Below are positions 1-14,118 of a stretch of DNA of 64,000 nucleotides, piece by piece. The notes under the pieces were generated by a model. It made no database searches. It saw only the letters and a program-made list of their open reading frames with translations, and was not told the origin of the DNA. Positions within the stretch are counted from its first letter, which is position 1. Each line of letters starts with the position of its first letter. The DNA is taken from contig JAQSEB010000179.1 of assembly GCA_030063045.1 (NCBI GenBank), forward strand, positions 310,001 to 374,000, written 5' to 3'. The DNA is from Pratylenchus scribneri (taxonomy: Eukaryota > Nematoda > Chromadorea > Rhabditida > Pratylenchidae). The translations under genes and the position numbers were made by a program.

Positions 1-3000
1 GAGTGTGGGACCAATTCAATATGCCTCTTCCACAAAATCCAATAATCCATTTTCCTTCAGGCCCAATCCATCGCCTCCTTCATTTGTCCTCGAAGAACAT
101 TCTGCACAAATTTTCCAACAAAAAACAACTTTTCCCGTTTCCATTTCCTCCGACCCAATTCCCAGGGCACAACAAAAACACTCCATTCCCCCACCACCTC
201 CATCTTCATCCGGCAATTTCTCATCATTAATTCCTCCAAAATCCTCAATTTCCCCTTCAATCCCATCAAATCCGCCCCCTTCAATTCCACAACGATCAAA
301 ATCCGCCCTGAGGGTGCCAACTCAATTGGCCAGAAATATTCGTCCGGAAAGCGCTGTCAATAAAGCGAATAATATTCAAAATGAAGTAATTAATAATTTA
401 ATTAATGCTTATATGAATATTTTCCCAAAAAGGAATTGACTCAACAAACAAAATTTGCCGGCACACCTCCGATTCCTCCACCAAAAAGTGCAAATATTAA
501 ATTAATTCCGAATGACAATGGCCAAATAAATTCGCAAAAAAGTGATTTATTTATGGGGGAAATATTTTTCATATTTTATGAATTTTAGCAATTGATGAAA
601 ATGGAAATGAAAAAGAAGAAAGGGAAAATAATTTGTTGGATGAAAACATGAAAATATTCCAATTTGGCAACACACAAAAGAGGAAGGAGGAAAATGAAGG
701 AAAACAATCAACAAAAACATTGGCAAATGAAATTGTGGCCAACAATTCAGAATTGAATGAGGTGAACAATTTCCTTCAATCCCTTATAAAAAAAGTACAA
801 ATTTCCGTCTCCAATTAATTTTAATTCACAATTTTCCTCTCGGTCCTTTTGATATGTCCAAAATTAATCAAACTGTGGATTTGAGGCTGCCGCCAAAATT
901 AATTGGCGACTTCCTCCCCCACTTTGAAATTGAGAATTCATTTCTTTGTACTGCAAAAAGACCAAAAAACTTTTTGACCAGCCGCCAAAAAATTCCCTTT
1001 CCCGCTTATGTCCAACCAATTTTTTTCTCAGTTTCAAATTTCAAAGTTTATTTTTGCCAAAAAAACTTCACCCCAACCCCCTTTACCCTTTATTGAGAAT
1101 ATTATTTCCTCTTATTAGTTAGGTGAAATCCACCATTTTCCCTTCACATTCCCCCATCCGCCGAAGCAACTGTTCCCTTCAAAGCTGGCCAAAATTTCGG
1201 CTTCCTCTTTTTGCTTTTTGGACAGCAAAATTAACGAAGATCCATTTGGAAGGGCCAACCAGTCAACATTAGAGTATTTCATTTTGAAGGAAAAGCTTGA
1301 GAGGGACATTGGAGGGAATTGGTGCTTTGCAGGTGCATAAGCCAATTCTTTCATTCATTCCATAGCCCGCACACATGGCCCACATTCAATTCCTCCAAAA
1401 TGAAGTTGATTGAATCTTCGAGATTGGTCCAAATGCCCCTTTAAATATTATTTTGACAATGTACCCACACAAAATTATGATTGACTGAATTCCAAAATTA
1501 ATTATCGCCTAATTAAATTATAGTCAAAATCATCATCAAAAGAAGAAGAAAAGGAAAGAATGGCCCCTCAATTGGGTGAACAAAATAGACAATTGTGCCA
1601 AGGAAAAAGGCCAATTCAGCCGGCACAAAAGGGGCAAAAGAGAACATCAATGTTGATGGCACCAACCAAAAGGCCGCCATCCTCTTCTCGATTAATTCCG
1701 CCTACAATGAGTGTCAGTCAATGTTCCGTTGATTCAAATGCCAGCAATAATGATGTTGACCAACAAAATGCATCAAAAAAAGAACAAAAACAAGTGAATT
1801 CAACAATCTTAATTCATCATTGTAAATATTCTTTTATTCAGCATTCATCAATGCCAAATAGTACGGCACAATCCATGGTGGCCAGCACAGTTTCCTCCTC
1901 ATCCACAGCCAGTTTCCCTGATCGCTCAAAATCAAATATTTCATTCCAAGGTTCCAAATTGAGCCGACCTTTGGCCACAACAAAAAGGACAGGTGCAATC
2001 AAAGCAAGGCAGCAGAAAATTGAATTGCCAAAAGTAAGGCCTAATGTTGTCACAAAAATGGAAAAGCAAACGAGTGGACAGCCAATATTGACTTCGGCAA
2101 ATTCTCCTCCATTAAACATGGTTAGGGACTATTTAATTTACATTAATTAATTAATTAATTAATTGAAGGAGAAAAAGCCAATGTTAGCGGTCAAGGGCGT
2201 GTCCGTTTGCACAACAATTTCGGCTCCAACAATTCAACATAAACGAAGGACATCTTCAAATGGAGAAGGAAACAATAATTGTGCAGGCACTTCTTCATCT
2301 TCTTCACAAGAATGCCCGGATTCCCCTTCGATGGGTGAACATCGTCGAAGGGAGAATGTGGCCGTTGGGGTGGTCAGCCCAATGCTCAAAAAAATTCAAC
2401 AGAAACAAAATGAGGAGAGTGGGAATGAAATTTTACTGGAGGGAAAAGGCAAGTCATCCAAATTAATTCTAATTATTTTTGGGAATTCATTAAAGGAGAG
2501 GAATGTCCGCCAATCACGTCAACATCCCAACAACCATTGGATGGCCAAATGGATGATGGAATTTTGCCAAATCATCGACAAAATGAAAATCAATCATCGA
2601 CCACCAAACAACGACCGAATATTGCCCCACCGCCAACATTACCATCAAATAAAATAAAACCACCAATATTGGCTCAAAAAACGACTGTGGCTGGCAAAAA
2701 GCAACAATCATTGACAAATTTGAGTCAAATGCCAAGGAGTTTGGGCAGAAAAAGTCAACCAAAATTGCCGAATTCTTCAAATGAACATTCAAGAGAGAAG
2801 GCAACCACTGCCAATTTGCAATTATTTGAGGAGGAATGTCCACCATCCCCTTCGGTGCCACCTCCATTGGCACCCACAAAATGCCATAATTTGTTGTTGA
2901 TGAGAGGAGAAACCCAGGGTAAGTCCATCTCAAATTATTTCCCATCGAAATTATTATTATTTTCCATTCTCCCTCACCTTCAACCCATACAAATAATTGA

Positions 3001-6000
3001 ACTAATTTTGAGGATTTTGGGAATGGAACGGAATTGGATTGGGGCTTTGGGGCAAACCAGTTGTCCATTCATTCATTCATTTTCGTTGTCTTTTGTAAAC
3101 AAATGTTCCTCCTTTTTTACTTACAATATTTGTAAGGCCAAAACATTGTTTGTAAGTTTATTTTGGATAAAAAAAGCCACAAATTCATTAGTTTTTGGCC
3201 GAATTGTTTATTTGCATTGGCCGCCCAATTCATTTGCCTCCATTTTTCCTCTATTGGTCATTCATTCCTTCTTTTTCATTCAATCTTTGGAACTTTTTTT
3301 GGAAATAATATTCCTCCTCATTTTCTAAAAATGAACAATGGCAATGGGGAATGGGGGATTTGTCCCCTAATTGTAAATAGCATTAATTTTCTCCCATCCC
3401 CAAATCCCAATTCCCAATGTCATCCTCAATCAGCAACCAACCAAAGCCCTCCTTTTGCCCGTTTCCATTCATTCTCGAATAAATTTGCTAATTAATGAAT
3501 GTCCAAAATGTCCATCCCTCATTCTCCTTTTTCCCCAATTCATTTGTGCCTTTTCTTCATATTTTCATCTGATTTTATAAGGCAAAATCCTCATTATTTC
3601 CCCTCGCAATTTTAATTTCATTCTTTTCCTTTTTCATTTTATCCCTCCAATTCTCATTCATCTTATATTCCCCTCTTCACTGTTTTTCTGCATAATTTAT
3701 TGCCCAATTTTGAATTGGCCAACCATTTTTTGGCCAAAATTGTTCCTTTTCATTTTTATTCACAAAAATGTTTTTGCCTTTTTTTATTTTTAACTTTTGG
3801 CCATCGATCGGCTGCCTTTCAATGTTTCAATTGGTTGCTTTCCCTTGTCCAATGGTCAATTTGGCCAGCGGATTAATTATTTATATTTGTGCGCATGCAG
3901 CAGGGAAGAAAGGAAGGCGCATCTCGGCTGTCTACAACAAAATTGGCACTTGGCCACCCTCACACATAGAGCAGTGGTAGCAGCCGATGTGTGGGCTAAT
4001 TGCATTAGCATTATGCTTATAAATATATTGTGATGTGGGCACAAAATGAAGAGAAGCTGCCAAAAGGGGATTAGGTGCCTTTCCCCTAATTCACCCATTC
4101 CACTCATTCTTTATTGGATTTCAAAAAGGGCAAAGAATTTTTGCGCAAATAAATATTATTTCCTCCTCCATTTTCAGCACTTCCTTGTGTTTCTTCCTCC
4201 TCAAGTTCTTCCCCTGACGATCAACAAAAAAGTGGCCAAAAACAAATTAATTTTGACAAATTCCATCAATTGGTCATTGTGGCCGCCGATTCAACGACCA
4301 GTCAAGATTCGTTGGATTCAATTCGAACTGCAATCCACTTTCCCTGCTCTTCATCCTCAACCACTCTCCAACAAAATTCCCCTCATTCATTGCGCAATTC
4401 AAACCAACAAAAAGAGGAAGAACAAAAACAGCTGCTGAAAATGGGCATAAAAGTGGGAGGAGGAAACAATGGAGAAAGGAATGAGGGCCAAAATGAACAA
4501 CAAAAACGGGTCAAAGGGCATGAAGAAAAGAGAATGATGGACAATGATGGACAAATGGCAGGAGAAGGGCCTAAACACCTGCTGGGTGATGGTGGTCAGT
4601 ACACGGGAATGGGCCCATTTATTAATATTACAATTTAATGTCCATCCATTTATTAGATGAATATATTGGTGAATTGGATGATGGTGGCAATCAACAAATG
4701 AGGAGAATCGATGGAAATGGCAAAATGGTGACCGAATTGAATATTCCAAAACTAAATTTGGCCAATAATCCGCCATCAAACAAATCCATTAATATTGGCT
4801 TATTGGGCAGTGTTCGTCGACAACACTACAAAGAAAGGTGTTCAAAAATAATATAATTTTTCCATCTTCAACTGACATTTTGACTAATTTTGTCCTTTTA
4901 CAAAAAGCCAAATTTGCCGATTCATCCATTTGGTCGGTCGGGAAGAATCCCTTCTCCAGTTTATATTAATTGCCTTAATTTACATTACCATTTTTAACCT
5001 TTGTTCGCCGCCAAAAGGCCAATGCGGGGGATGAACACCTTTCCCTTCCATTTATAAATTGTTTTAGTCATTTTGGATGAATATTCAAAATTCCAAAATT
5101 CAATTTAATCGCCTCTGGCCAGTGGCCATCATCCAACCATCCAAACAGATGTCTTCTTCCAATTTCATTCAAATGGCCACTTGTCCCCCATAAAATTGGA
5201 TGGATCAACTGAACCCAACAAAAATCCATTCACCATCCAACAAATTATCCCCTCAATGCAATGTGTCCATCCCCCAATTTTATTGACCAACCCAACAGAG
5301 GGCACCAGCTTCCTCCTCACATCCATTTTTATGCGCGCCTATTCTCGCCGCTGACCAAAACTCCATCCCTTGGGGATCCTTTAGCTTCCCTCATGTTTGG
5401 GTATTGGTTGGTCAGTTTGGCCCAAAAACAAGTCAGTGAGAGGAGGATATAATTGATGATGGCCATTCTCCATTGGCATTGGTCAATTTTGGCATTGGCA
5501 CAAAAATAGCTCACTTCCTTTTTTCAAATGTAGTTTTATACCAATATAATCCTTCATTTCCATAGATGTAATAATTAATTATTTACTTACATTATATCCT
5601 CTCTAAACATTGTAAAATTTGAAATTTACGCCACTATGTCAATCCACAATTTATCATTTATTTTTGGCGACAGATGGCGCGCGCGAATATTCCTCCTCCT
5701 TTTTCCTTTATGATTTGCCCTCAATTCAAAAAGGGAAAGGGAATATTCCTTCAGGCATCCATCAAATCCAATCTACAGAATCCATGAGAAATTATTGTAT
5801 TCCATTTTGTAATTTAATTTTATTCATTTTTATTTGCACAAAATTATTGTTTTCCACCCAAGACAACTTCTTTCATTTCTAAACCCATTTAATGCGGCCA
5901 TTTCTTTGGGGTCATTCTCATTCTCCTTTGCTGTCCAAGTCGAATTCAAAATGTCATCCTATCCCCTTCCCTCCTCCCTTTTATCCCATTTTCCGCCTTC

Positions 6001-9000
6001 CTTTTTGTGTGCATTTTGCGCCATTTTGTTGGTTCATTTTGTTTTCCCCTAATTCTCACAATTCTTCTCAATTTTATTCAAATATTTCTGCTGGAAAATT
6101 ACAAATATAAAATTTTATTTCAATAATTTTTGACCAATTTCCTTTTCCACTTCTCTACATGAATTTTTGTCTGCAAAATTATTTTCATTGGCCATTTTAT
6201 GGTGAATGGCCAACTAATTTGTGGTGGCCATTTTCCCGCCTATTTCCACTTTCCCCCAACATTTTGGTTGAATTGGCAAAAATATGAAAAATAACAGAAA
6301 AGGGTGGGAGGAAATATAATGGCTTCATGGCCGCTGGAAGCCGAGGGAAAATTGAAAATGGACATTTTTGTTGGATTGGAGTGGATAATTTTGTGTGTTT
6401 AGGGTGGACATTTAAGTGGGCAAAAATTGGCAGCACATTTTTCCAATGGTCGAAAGAATTCCTCAAAACATATTTTAATAATCCACCTCAAATTTAATGA
6501 AATAATTAATTAATTTATTAATTTATTTAAGCTATGAGGACAGTTCATGTTCATCGTTGTCCAGTGAACCATTCGATGATGATGAAATTTCCACTTCCGA
6601 TTTGACCACTGCCAGTTCATCGGATTATTATTTGAGTGCATTGGCAGCTGCTAGCCAAAAATCGCCAGAAAAACAACGAAACATGGATTTTGTTGGAATT
6701 CAGCAACAGCCAAAAATGAGGCATTTCCTTCAGCAAAGGTGAAATAATTGGCATAAAATGTGAAAAACAATGGAAATTCAGAAATGGATTAATGTCAAAT
6801 AATTCAATTGGACAATTTGGACGAAATGATGGAATTGGTGAATTGGGGAATCACAGGAAAAGTGCCGCCTCAATTCCATATGGCCAAAGGGAATTAGCCG
6901 AAAACAGCACAAATGAAGGGGTAAGGAAGCAAATTTAATGAAAAAGTTCAATTTAAAATTTTATTAAATTTATTTATATATATTTGGGGGAATTTGGCAC
7001 AAATGGCTCCAAAGGATTTTGATTAATTTTCCTTTTGGGGAAAATGACATCGGAATTGGGCGAGATTTTGGAACGAGATAAAGTCATTCATTCATTTCCG
7101 TTTTGGGTGGGGGACAATGGAAATTTTTGAAGTGGGAATTAACTCTGCCCCGTGCACTGTCCATTGGGGGAACATTTTGGGTAGGAGAAGTTCTCATTGG
7201 CATTTGGAGGAAGATAGATGGATTGGCATTGGCATAAATGGGGACGAAATTGTGGTCCAAATAGGGGGCGGAGGAAGGAATTGGGCTTGAGGAATGGACG
7301 AATTTGAGGGAAAAGGACATGAGTTTGGCAAAATTTGGATGGATGGGAATGGCCAGAGAAATGGTCAAGGAGGGTGGGAGAGAGTGAAGGGGAGAAGAAG
7401 CGCCGGCCAAAGAAAAGGCTCATTTGCATTTTGAGCGGTCCGTTGGCCATCCCCCGGCCAATTTGGCCATTCTAGCGTTGCGAAACTGACCAAAGTGTGC
7501 CTTTCCTTTCCTTCCCCCAAAAATGGGTTATTTCCGCCTAGGGTGGTTGACAAAATCCCAAAACAAATTTTTGTGATAATTTTAAGAAAATTTGCATTTT
7601 CAGCAATTTTCCCAAAGCGACCGAGGACCATTTTGGCGGAATGGCCAACATCCTTATCAAAATAATATTGTTAACCAGCACCAAAATTCCCTTTTCCGTC
7701 CATACCACACGATAACAGCCGAAAATTGGCAGCAAATTCAACAATTACAAAGGCAGCAACAACAACACACAAAGGTGTTTTTGGCATTGATTTTATTTTA
7801 AATAAAAAATAATTAAAATTAAAGCATCGCCGTGTCCTCTCTCCCCCACATAATTTGATGGTTTTGAGTGATGATGGTGACACATTGAGTGTTGCTGCCG
7901 GCGACATTGGTGGACAAACAACAACAATGCCAACAACAATTGGCCAAACAAATCAACAACAACAACAATTGGGACAATACCAACAAAATGGTATAAAACA
8001 TTACATCAATTCACTTCAATCCATCTTTCAATTTTGTAGATCCTTCCTCAATGCCCCGCCATCCGGCATATCACACCCATTCCCTGGATCGGCATTCACA
8101 TTTGCGCATTTTCTCCAATTCTCAATCCTCTAAATTGCCTCCTCCTCGTCCATCCCAGCAACAATTTGCCAACATTGGCCAAAACCCAATACGTTTTGGT
8201 CGACCCCCACCTCAGCGCAAATTTCCTTCCCATCTTCAATCGGCCACCGATTCCACCCAACTTGGCTCATTGCTAATCAGTCCTCGGCATTTTGGCATTC
8301 AATCCACATTTGCCCCAAGTCCATCTGCCGGAATATTGAGGGAGAATGATGGACGGCATAGTTCGGCATCGGCGGCAACATTGCCTCAAAATGGTCAGTC
8401 AAAAAAGGGCAAATTTGATGCATTTGATTTTGGACTGGCATAGTCTTTCTTTATTATTATTTTCGCTTTCTTTTTTTCCCAAAAAGCTTTTAACCCTTTA
8501 CAAAAATATTAAAATAATTTCCTCAGTTTTGCTTTTAGCTTTGCCCATTTTTGTGCCTATTTCAGGTCAACATCATCAAGGTGGCCTTTTCCCTGCCGAT
8601 TATTATTCCCCGGATCAACATTTCTACGACATTCCCCCCTCCGTCCGTCCGCCCAATTCCGCTCAATCATTTGCCAATTCTGGCCATTTACCATCATCAA
8701 ATCGACGTTCCTCCTCACTTTCTGCAATGTCCCGTTCAATGGTCACAGTGTTGGCGGCAGCCTTTGAGGAAAGGGAAAAGGCGGAGAAGAATGAGCCAAC
8801 AACAATACAAAATGAAGGCCATGGCAATTCCTCATTTCGGCCAGGCCAAAGAAATAGTCGAGAAAGTCGAGTGTTGGAATATGTCCAACAGTTGATTGCC
8901 ATGAACCGGAATGGACGCCAAAGAAGGCCAAGGCCAAGTCCCTCGCCTGCCCCACAAATTCCTTTGCCACCGCCGGCACCGAGAATGGCACCTCCAGCAA

Positions 9001-12000
9001 TTTCGCCACAAATGATTCGGCGGGCCCCACTTTCATTGCCCAGGAATAATGGTGGGGGAAATTTGAACGAATTTTAATAATTAATTGCTTTTCGCTTTTT
9101 GCTTGCCTTTTATTAGTTTAAAAAGTTTAAAATAAAATCAAATTTTAATTAAGGCTCAATGTCTGCCAGATTGCCGGATAGTCGAATTTATTCGAATTTG
9201 CCGCCCTCAACCAGCAATTCATTGTCCATGCATTTACATCAACAAAAATTCTCATCATCCAATAATAGCAGTGGATTAAATTCCCCGAATCGAATTCCGT
9301 TGATTTCCTCCAATGAAATTATTCAAAATCGTCAACCCGGTTCACAACTTTCGTTGGCCTCTTCAATTGGCTCAACATATTCAACGGTAGAATTCACTGA
9401 ATTGTATAAATTAATCAGTTCAGATGGAAGAACGATATGAATGGGAGGTGAACAAATTGCAAAATGAGTTGGAATCCTACCGGACAACGGTGTCCCTTCT
9501 GAATCAACGCCACAGTGGATATAATTGTGTCCTTCAAATGTTCGATCAACGACTCCAAACCATCATGAGCAGTTTAGGCAAACTTCAACAAAAACGACAT
9601 GTTAAAGTGAATTTATTATTATTAATAAATGAAATATATTATTAAATTTAGCGAGATGAAGTTGAACGACTTTGTCATGAAATTGAACATTTGCGCGTTT
9701 TGAGCATCAGCGCCGGTGTTGTGCCGACAACGGCAATGGCTAGCAGAGAGAATTCTGCACCACCGTCAGCAACAACATTGGATAATACAAATCCATATGG
9801 AAATGTTGTTGAGGGAAAGGAAAAAGGAGGAAAATTGAAGGAGAAATCAACAACAACAGAACAACAACATGAAAATGGAGGTGGCAAAAAGAGCTGGGTA
9901 TGTTTGGAATTGGATTGGATTGATCCAAGAATGTTGATTAAATGAGTTAATTTAAGAAGAACAACAAAGAAAGCCAGGAAAAGAATGTAAAAATTGTGTT
10001 TTTCTTTTATAGTGTTTTGTGCTTTGATTGGTCCTCTTAAATAATAAATACCGTATATGCTCTTTTAATTCTTGATTCCCATGGGGAATTTCAATCACTC
10101 AAAAACTGGATAAATGAAGGACAGGGATGCCATCTCCAAAACAGAAAAATGTGGCATTTCCCTCAAAAAATTCGGAAAAATACGGCAAAAATTTTTTAAA
10201 ATACGGCAAAAATATGGCATGCTTGAAAACTTGTTAAAATGCAATATAAATGTTTTTAAAATAAGCTTTTTTATATATCTAACTTGTGATGAGCAATTTA
10301 GGCTGTGAAATTAAGATGGCTTAAGCTTTAAAAATCACACGTTTAATTCAAAAATGGCTTGTTTGGGCAAAATTTAAGCCAAAAATAGCCGCGCAGCGGA
10401 AAATTTAAGCCAAAAATAGCCGCGCAGCGGAAAATTTAAGCCAAAAATAGCCGCGCAGCGGAAAATTTAGCGAATTTTATTAACTTGGTAAGATTTGTGA
10501 AACTACGGCAAAAATACGGCATGAACAAATATACGGCAAAAATACGGCAGAGCTATTAAAAATACGGCAAATGCCGTATTTATGTGGTATTATGGCATCC
10601 CTGATGAAGGATCTTCTAACTCTTTAATTTGTGGACATTTTTGAACAAATAATAGCGGATTTTACAGAGTTTAAAATTAAGAAAATGTGATAAAAAAAAT
10701 TTTAAATTCACACTGTCAGTAGCTTGGATCTTCGGATTCGGAGTCGAAGGGAATTAAAAGAGTATTTTAATAGCATATTATTGTGTTTTGTATAATAGAA
10801 AAAGTAATTTGAGTTGAACATTTCCATCCAAATTTATTCAGATTCGAAGCTCATTTACGCGCGCATTCCACAAAGGAAGCAGTGGTAAAAAGGCGGCAGC
10901 AGTTACCAATAAACAACCAACATTGGCCGAGGAAGGGAATGTAGGAGAGGAAAAAGCCGGAAATGGACAAAATCAGAAAAATAATTCGCCGATAAAGTAT
11001 GGTCAAAATTTGAGGAAATATTTAATGGGAAATATTCCAGATTGGAAGCAAAGTTCGATGTTCAAACGTTGAAGAAGGAATTGGAAAGCAAAGAATTGGC
11101 ATTGACAGATGTTCAATTGGATGCATTGGACAAAGCCAAGGAAATTGACATTCTTCGGGAAACGGTCAACAGACTTCAGGTAGTCCAAAATGGGGAATTT
11201 ATATTAATCATTTAATATTAGCATGAAAATCAATTGCTCAAATACAATTTTACCATTCTGGAGCGTCGAGTCCGTTCCGAATCCCGGGCCAGTTCGCACA
11301 TTTCATTGAACACAAATTGTTGCCCTGAGGGTGAAAATGTGGAATTGGATGCGGCAGCTATGGAGGAGGTAGGAGAAAGGGTACATTTTTTGATCGAAAG
11401 GAAAAAATACTGTAATAGAATTTGATGGAAGCCGTTGAACATTTGGCCCCATTATATGATATTGTGGCCTCATCCCCATCGAGTGGTGACCTTTCTGTCA
11501 ATACTACAACGACTGGAAGCAGTTTGGGCGAAACAATTCATCAGCAAAAGAATGGAAATAATTTTACATCAAAATGTTTGCTCAATTCAAATCATTTTTG
11601 AATTTCTTTTGTTATTCAGCCTCCTCCAATTCCTCCCGAAAACCACCACCCTTTGCCCATGCAAAAGTTGTTCTTTGCGTCGATTTGAGTGGTCGCTTGG
11701 AGAATTTTCAATCTTCATCCACTTCGGCCCTTCCCCTTGCCCAATCCTCATCTTTGGCCTCAATTTCGCGTGCCAATTCCGGGTCCTCATCCACACTTTC
11801 ATCATTGGGCAGTGCTTTGAGTGGTGCCGCAATTGGTGCAAAAATGGCCAGAAGGGAATTGACAATTGGCCATTTGCCACTTCCAATTGCCCCGGGGATT
11901 GGTTGGCCAGAAATGGACCAACAATTGGGACTACTCCTCGAGGATTATTTGCGTAATATTAAACATCAAATTATGGCTTAAAATGAATATTGTTAAGATC

Positions 12001-13423
12001 GAATTGACCCGGACATGTCAATGGGCATTGATTCATATTCCTCCATTATTGGCTACCAAATTGTTTCGGCCAATTCCAATGATTGCCAAATTCGCAGGAG
12101 GGCATCCGTGGACTCGAATGAATATAATAATGAAATAATGCCCGAAATGGGGCCGGCTGAAATTGTTTATTCTGGAACAATAATTCGAATTCGTTTAAAA
12201 GGTGGGCAACACAAAAATACATTTTCAATTTTTGATTTTAGGCGCTGCCCAACATTCAGTGGATTCCCTCGTTATGGAAAGTCTTTTGCCCCATCATTTA
12301 TTGGATCAATTGGCCCAACAGGTTGGACAAATATTTGGCCAATTTGGAATATTTAATTTAGTTGGAACAACATCGACGATTGCTTCTTTTTGGCCCTACT
12401 GGAATTGGCAAATCAAATTTGGCCCGTCTTTTGGCCAAATATCAGCTGATTAAAAAGGGCATCGAATTAAATGGAAATTCAATGGCCGAAATTCGATTCC
12501 CTACAAATGGAACAGAAACGGAGGCCAAAGTCCAACAAGTTAATATTTGGAAATTCTCCCCCAATTTTCTTTCTATTAATAGGTCAAAGAATATTTGATC
12601 AATTTGCTTCGGAATGGATCAACAACAACGGGTGGTGTTATTTTGATTGACAATTTGCCTCCAAAATATTTGTCCACAATTGTGGATGCCTTTCAAAAAG
12701 CCAACAATTCCATTGTTGAACAAAATTCTTCAATTCTATCAAATTTGCCATTTGTTATTTGTACACTGAATCGAACATGTTTGATGGACCAAAATGCAGT
12801 TCAACAATTGCAATTGCATCACAATTTTCGATTGTATGCTTTGAGCCAAAAAATGGATGCAATTGGCGGTCAGTGAATTAATCCAATTCATCGTGAATTT
12901 AATGAATACATTCTAACTTATAGGCTATTTGGGCCGATATTTGCGCCGACGATTGGCCGAGAATGAATTAAATGCCCCTCCTTCCCATTCTCATCATTCA
13001 TCTGCCTCATCAACGATGTCCTTGGCCATTGCCTCCGGCCATCAAAGTTCATCTTCAATTGAATTCCTCATCGACTTCCTAAATCGTTCACTGAGGACAA
13101 TCAATGAATTCATTGAGAGGACGGCCAGTGGAGGATTGGATGTGAGCTTGGGACCAAGAATCCTTTTGCAATGCCCATTGGACGGTGAAAAGGCCAAAGA
13201 GTGGTTCATCCAACTTTGGAACGAAAAGTTGTTGCCATATATTCGGAGAGTTTTGGCAGAAAGTGAGAAATTCCAAAAATGAATTAAAATTAATTTTGTG
13301 AATTTTAAAGACAAGGCCATTGTCGGAGAAAAAAGCAATAAAATGGAGGATCCGCTCAGGGAAATTTGTGCCGCTTGGCCATGGCCAAATGGCTTTGAAC
13401 AATTGATGCAAATTTGCCAATAA
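1..13423 (+). CDS. unc-53: UNC-53 / neuron navigator (NAV) homologue, 5' partial
   Basis: Cytoskeleton-linked AAA+ protein that guides cell and axon migration in the NAV family. I traced 29 exons, the last ones being 10842-10996, 11041-11179, 11222-11368, 11419-11575, 11620-11952, 11998-12201, 12242-12321, 12362-12538, 12583-12868, 12924-13262 and 13311-13423 (TAA). Seen: long Ser/Pro/Gln-rich low-complexity middle (1-9386), coiled coil from 9424 (MEERYEWEVNKL), the NAV signature WIRSSFTRAF spanning the 9897/10842 splice, a second coiled coil at 11041-11368, then the AAA+ module with Walker A GPTGIGKSN (about 12390-12420), Walker-B-like VILIDN (about 12634) and the C-terminal SLGPRILLQCP...WFIQLWN block. 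Position after position matches the NAV C-terminus as I know it. The N-terminal calponin-homology domain would lie upstream of the window. One intron (2449-2495) has a GC donor. Exon choice in 1-8000 is less certain than after 9154. Confidence 0.93.
2449..2495 (+). other. GC-AG intron in unc-53
   Basis: The donor is AAAAG|GCAAGT and the acceptor TTAAAG. Removing these 47 bases joins two Ser/Pro-rich coding segments in frame (...LLEGK-G-EECPP...), and the repeated EECPP-type motif recurs further on at about 2829. No GT donor near by restores the frame. Confidence 0.75.
2919..4177 (+). other. Large unc-53 intron, 1.26 kb
   Basis: Donor GGG|GTAAGT and acceptor TTTTCAG. The interior is T/C-rich on the plus strand with no convincing coding segment, repeat or element. 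Other long unc-53 introns without visible content are 795-1523, 4838-6531 and 6921-7603. Confidence 0.6.
10122..10603. mobile_element. hAT-like MITE in unc-53 intron
   Basis: Perfect 12-bp terminal inverted repeats (CAGGGATGCCAT at the left, its complement at the right) bound a 482-bp element with no coding capacity. It is flanked by an identical 8-bp target-site duplication, ATGAAGGA, at 10114-10121 and 10604-10611. The CAGGG terminus and 8-bp duplication are the hAT superfamily hallmarks. The interior is filled with short TACGGCAAAAATACGGC-type repeats and a three-copy 31-bp tandem repeat. It sits within the 9898-10841 intron and should be spliced out. Confidence 0.88.
10371..10463. repeat. 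31-bp tandem repeat, three copies, inside the MITE
   Basis: Three consecutive identical units contain TAAGCCAAAAATAGCCGCGC and the following AGCGGA, starting at 10371, 10402 and 10433. The CCGCGCAGCGG part is GC-rich and nearly palindromic within otherwise A-rich sequence. Confidence 0.9.
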
Positions 13424-13900
13424 ATGGAGAGAAAATGTGCTTTCATTGTGATCATTTTTTTGTCAATTTTCGCAATCAAATTAGCCAATTTTTATACTTT
13501 GGAATAAAAATATTAATTTTACCAATTTAAATTTTATTAATACTAAATTTATTTATTTAAATGATACTTTGTAATTATTGTAAGGGATATAATGAGAATT
13601 ATCAATTATGCCTGCGGCTACAATCACTAATGAATTTGTATTCAATTTAGAATTTTAAATTTAAACAAAATAAATTTATTTAAAAGAAACGAAAGAAAAG
13701 CCAAAGCATATTTCAGAGATGGGCGCAAAGAATAGTCGATGCCAAATTGCCAAGAAAAGGCCAAAATTGTCATTGGAAAGTTGCCATTTGGCGCAGAATG
13801 AATATTGGTTTCTAAATGTGAAGAAAATTTGCACCAATTTACTTTAAATTTGGCCAACCAATTACTAAATGCCGTAAATTTGGAAGGCGAGGAAGTATTT
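13424..13900. other. Intergenic, 3' flank of unc-53
   Basis: An AATAAA signal lies about 80 bases after the unc-53 stop (about 13503). The rest is AT-rich. A minus-strand open frame at 13642-13914 shows no recognisable motif, and I do not call it. Confidence 0.5.
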
Positions 13901-14118
13901 GCTAAAATAAGCATTTATTATAGTTAAGACATTCTTTTCTTATCATTTTTTTCGAGCAACAAGCAATCTCCTCAGCCTCCGATTAATATCATTGTTATTA
14001 TATTATTACTGCTGTGATTAAAAAGTTACAATTGAAGAATTGGTGGACCCTGTTATCACATAAAAAATGATTTCAAATGTGAAATGGTCAATTTTTAATC
14101 ATGATCATTTTACAGATT
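13901..14118. repeat. 218-bp direct repeat, copy 1
   Basis: Starts GCTAAAATAAGCATTTATTA and ends CATTTTACAGATT. By eye it is identical to 14236-14453. It stands alone in intergenic sequence with no gene immediately following. Confidence 0.93.

Noticed and set aside
10378..10463. CRISPR-like array from the three 31-bp repeats
   Set aside because: The units are directly adjacent with no spacers, in a eukaryotic intron and inside a MITE.
13642..13914. Minus-strand 90-codon frame before the direct repeat
   Set aside because: No motif, no splice partner, and it runs into repeat sequence; nothing supports expression.
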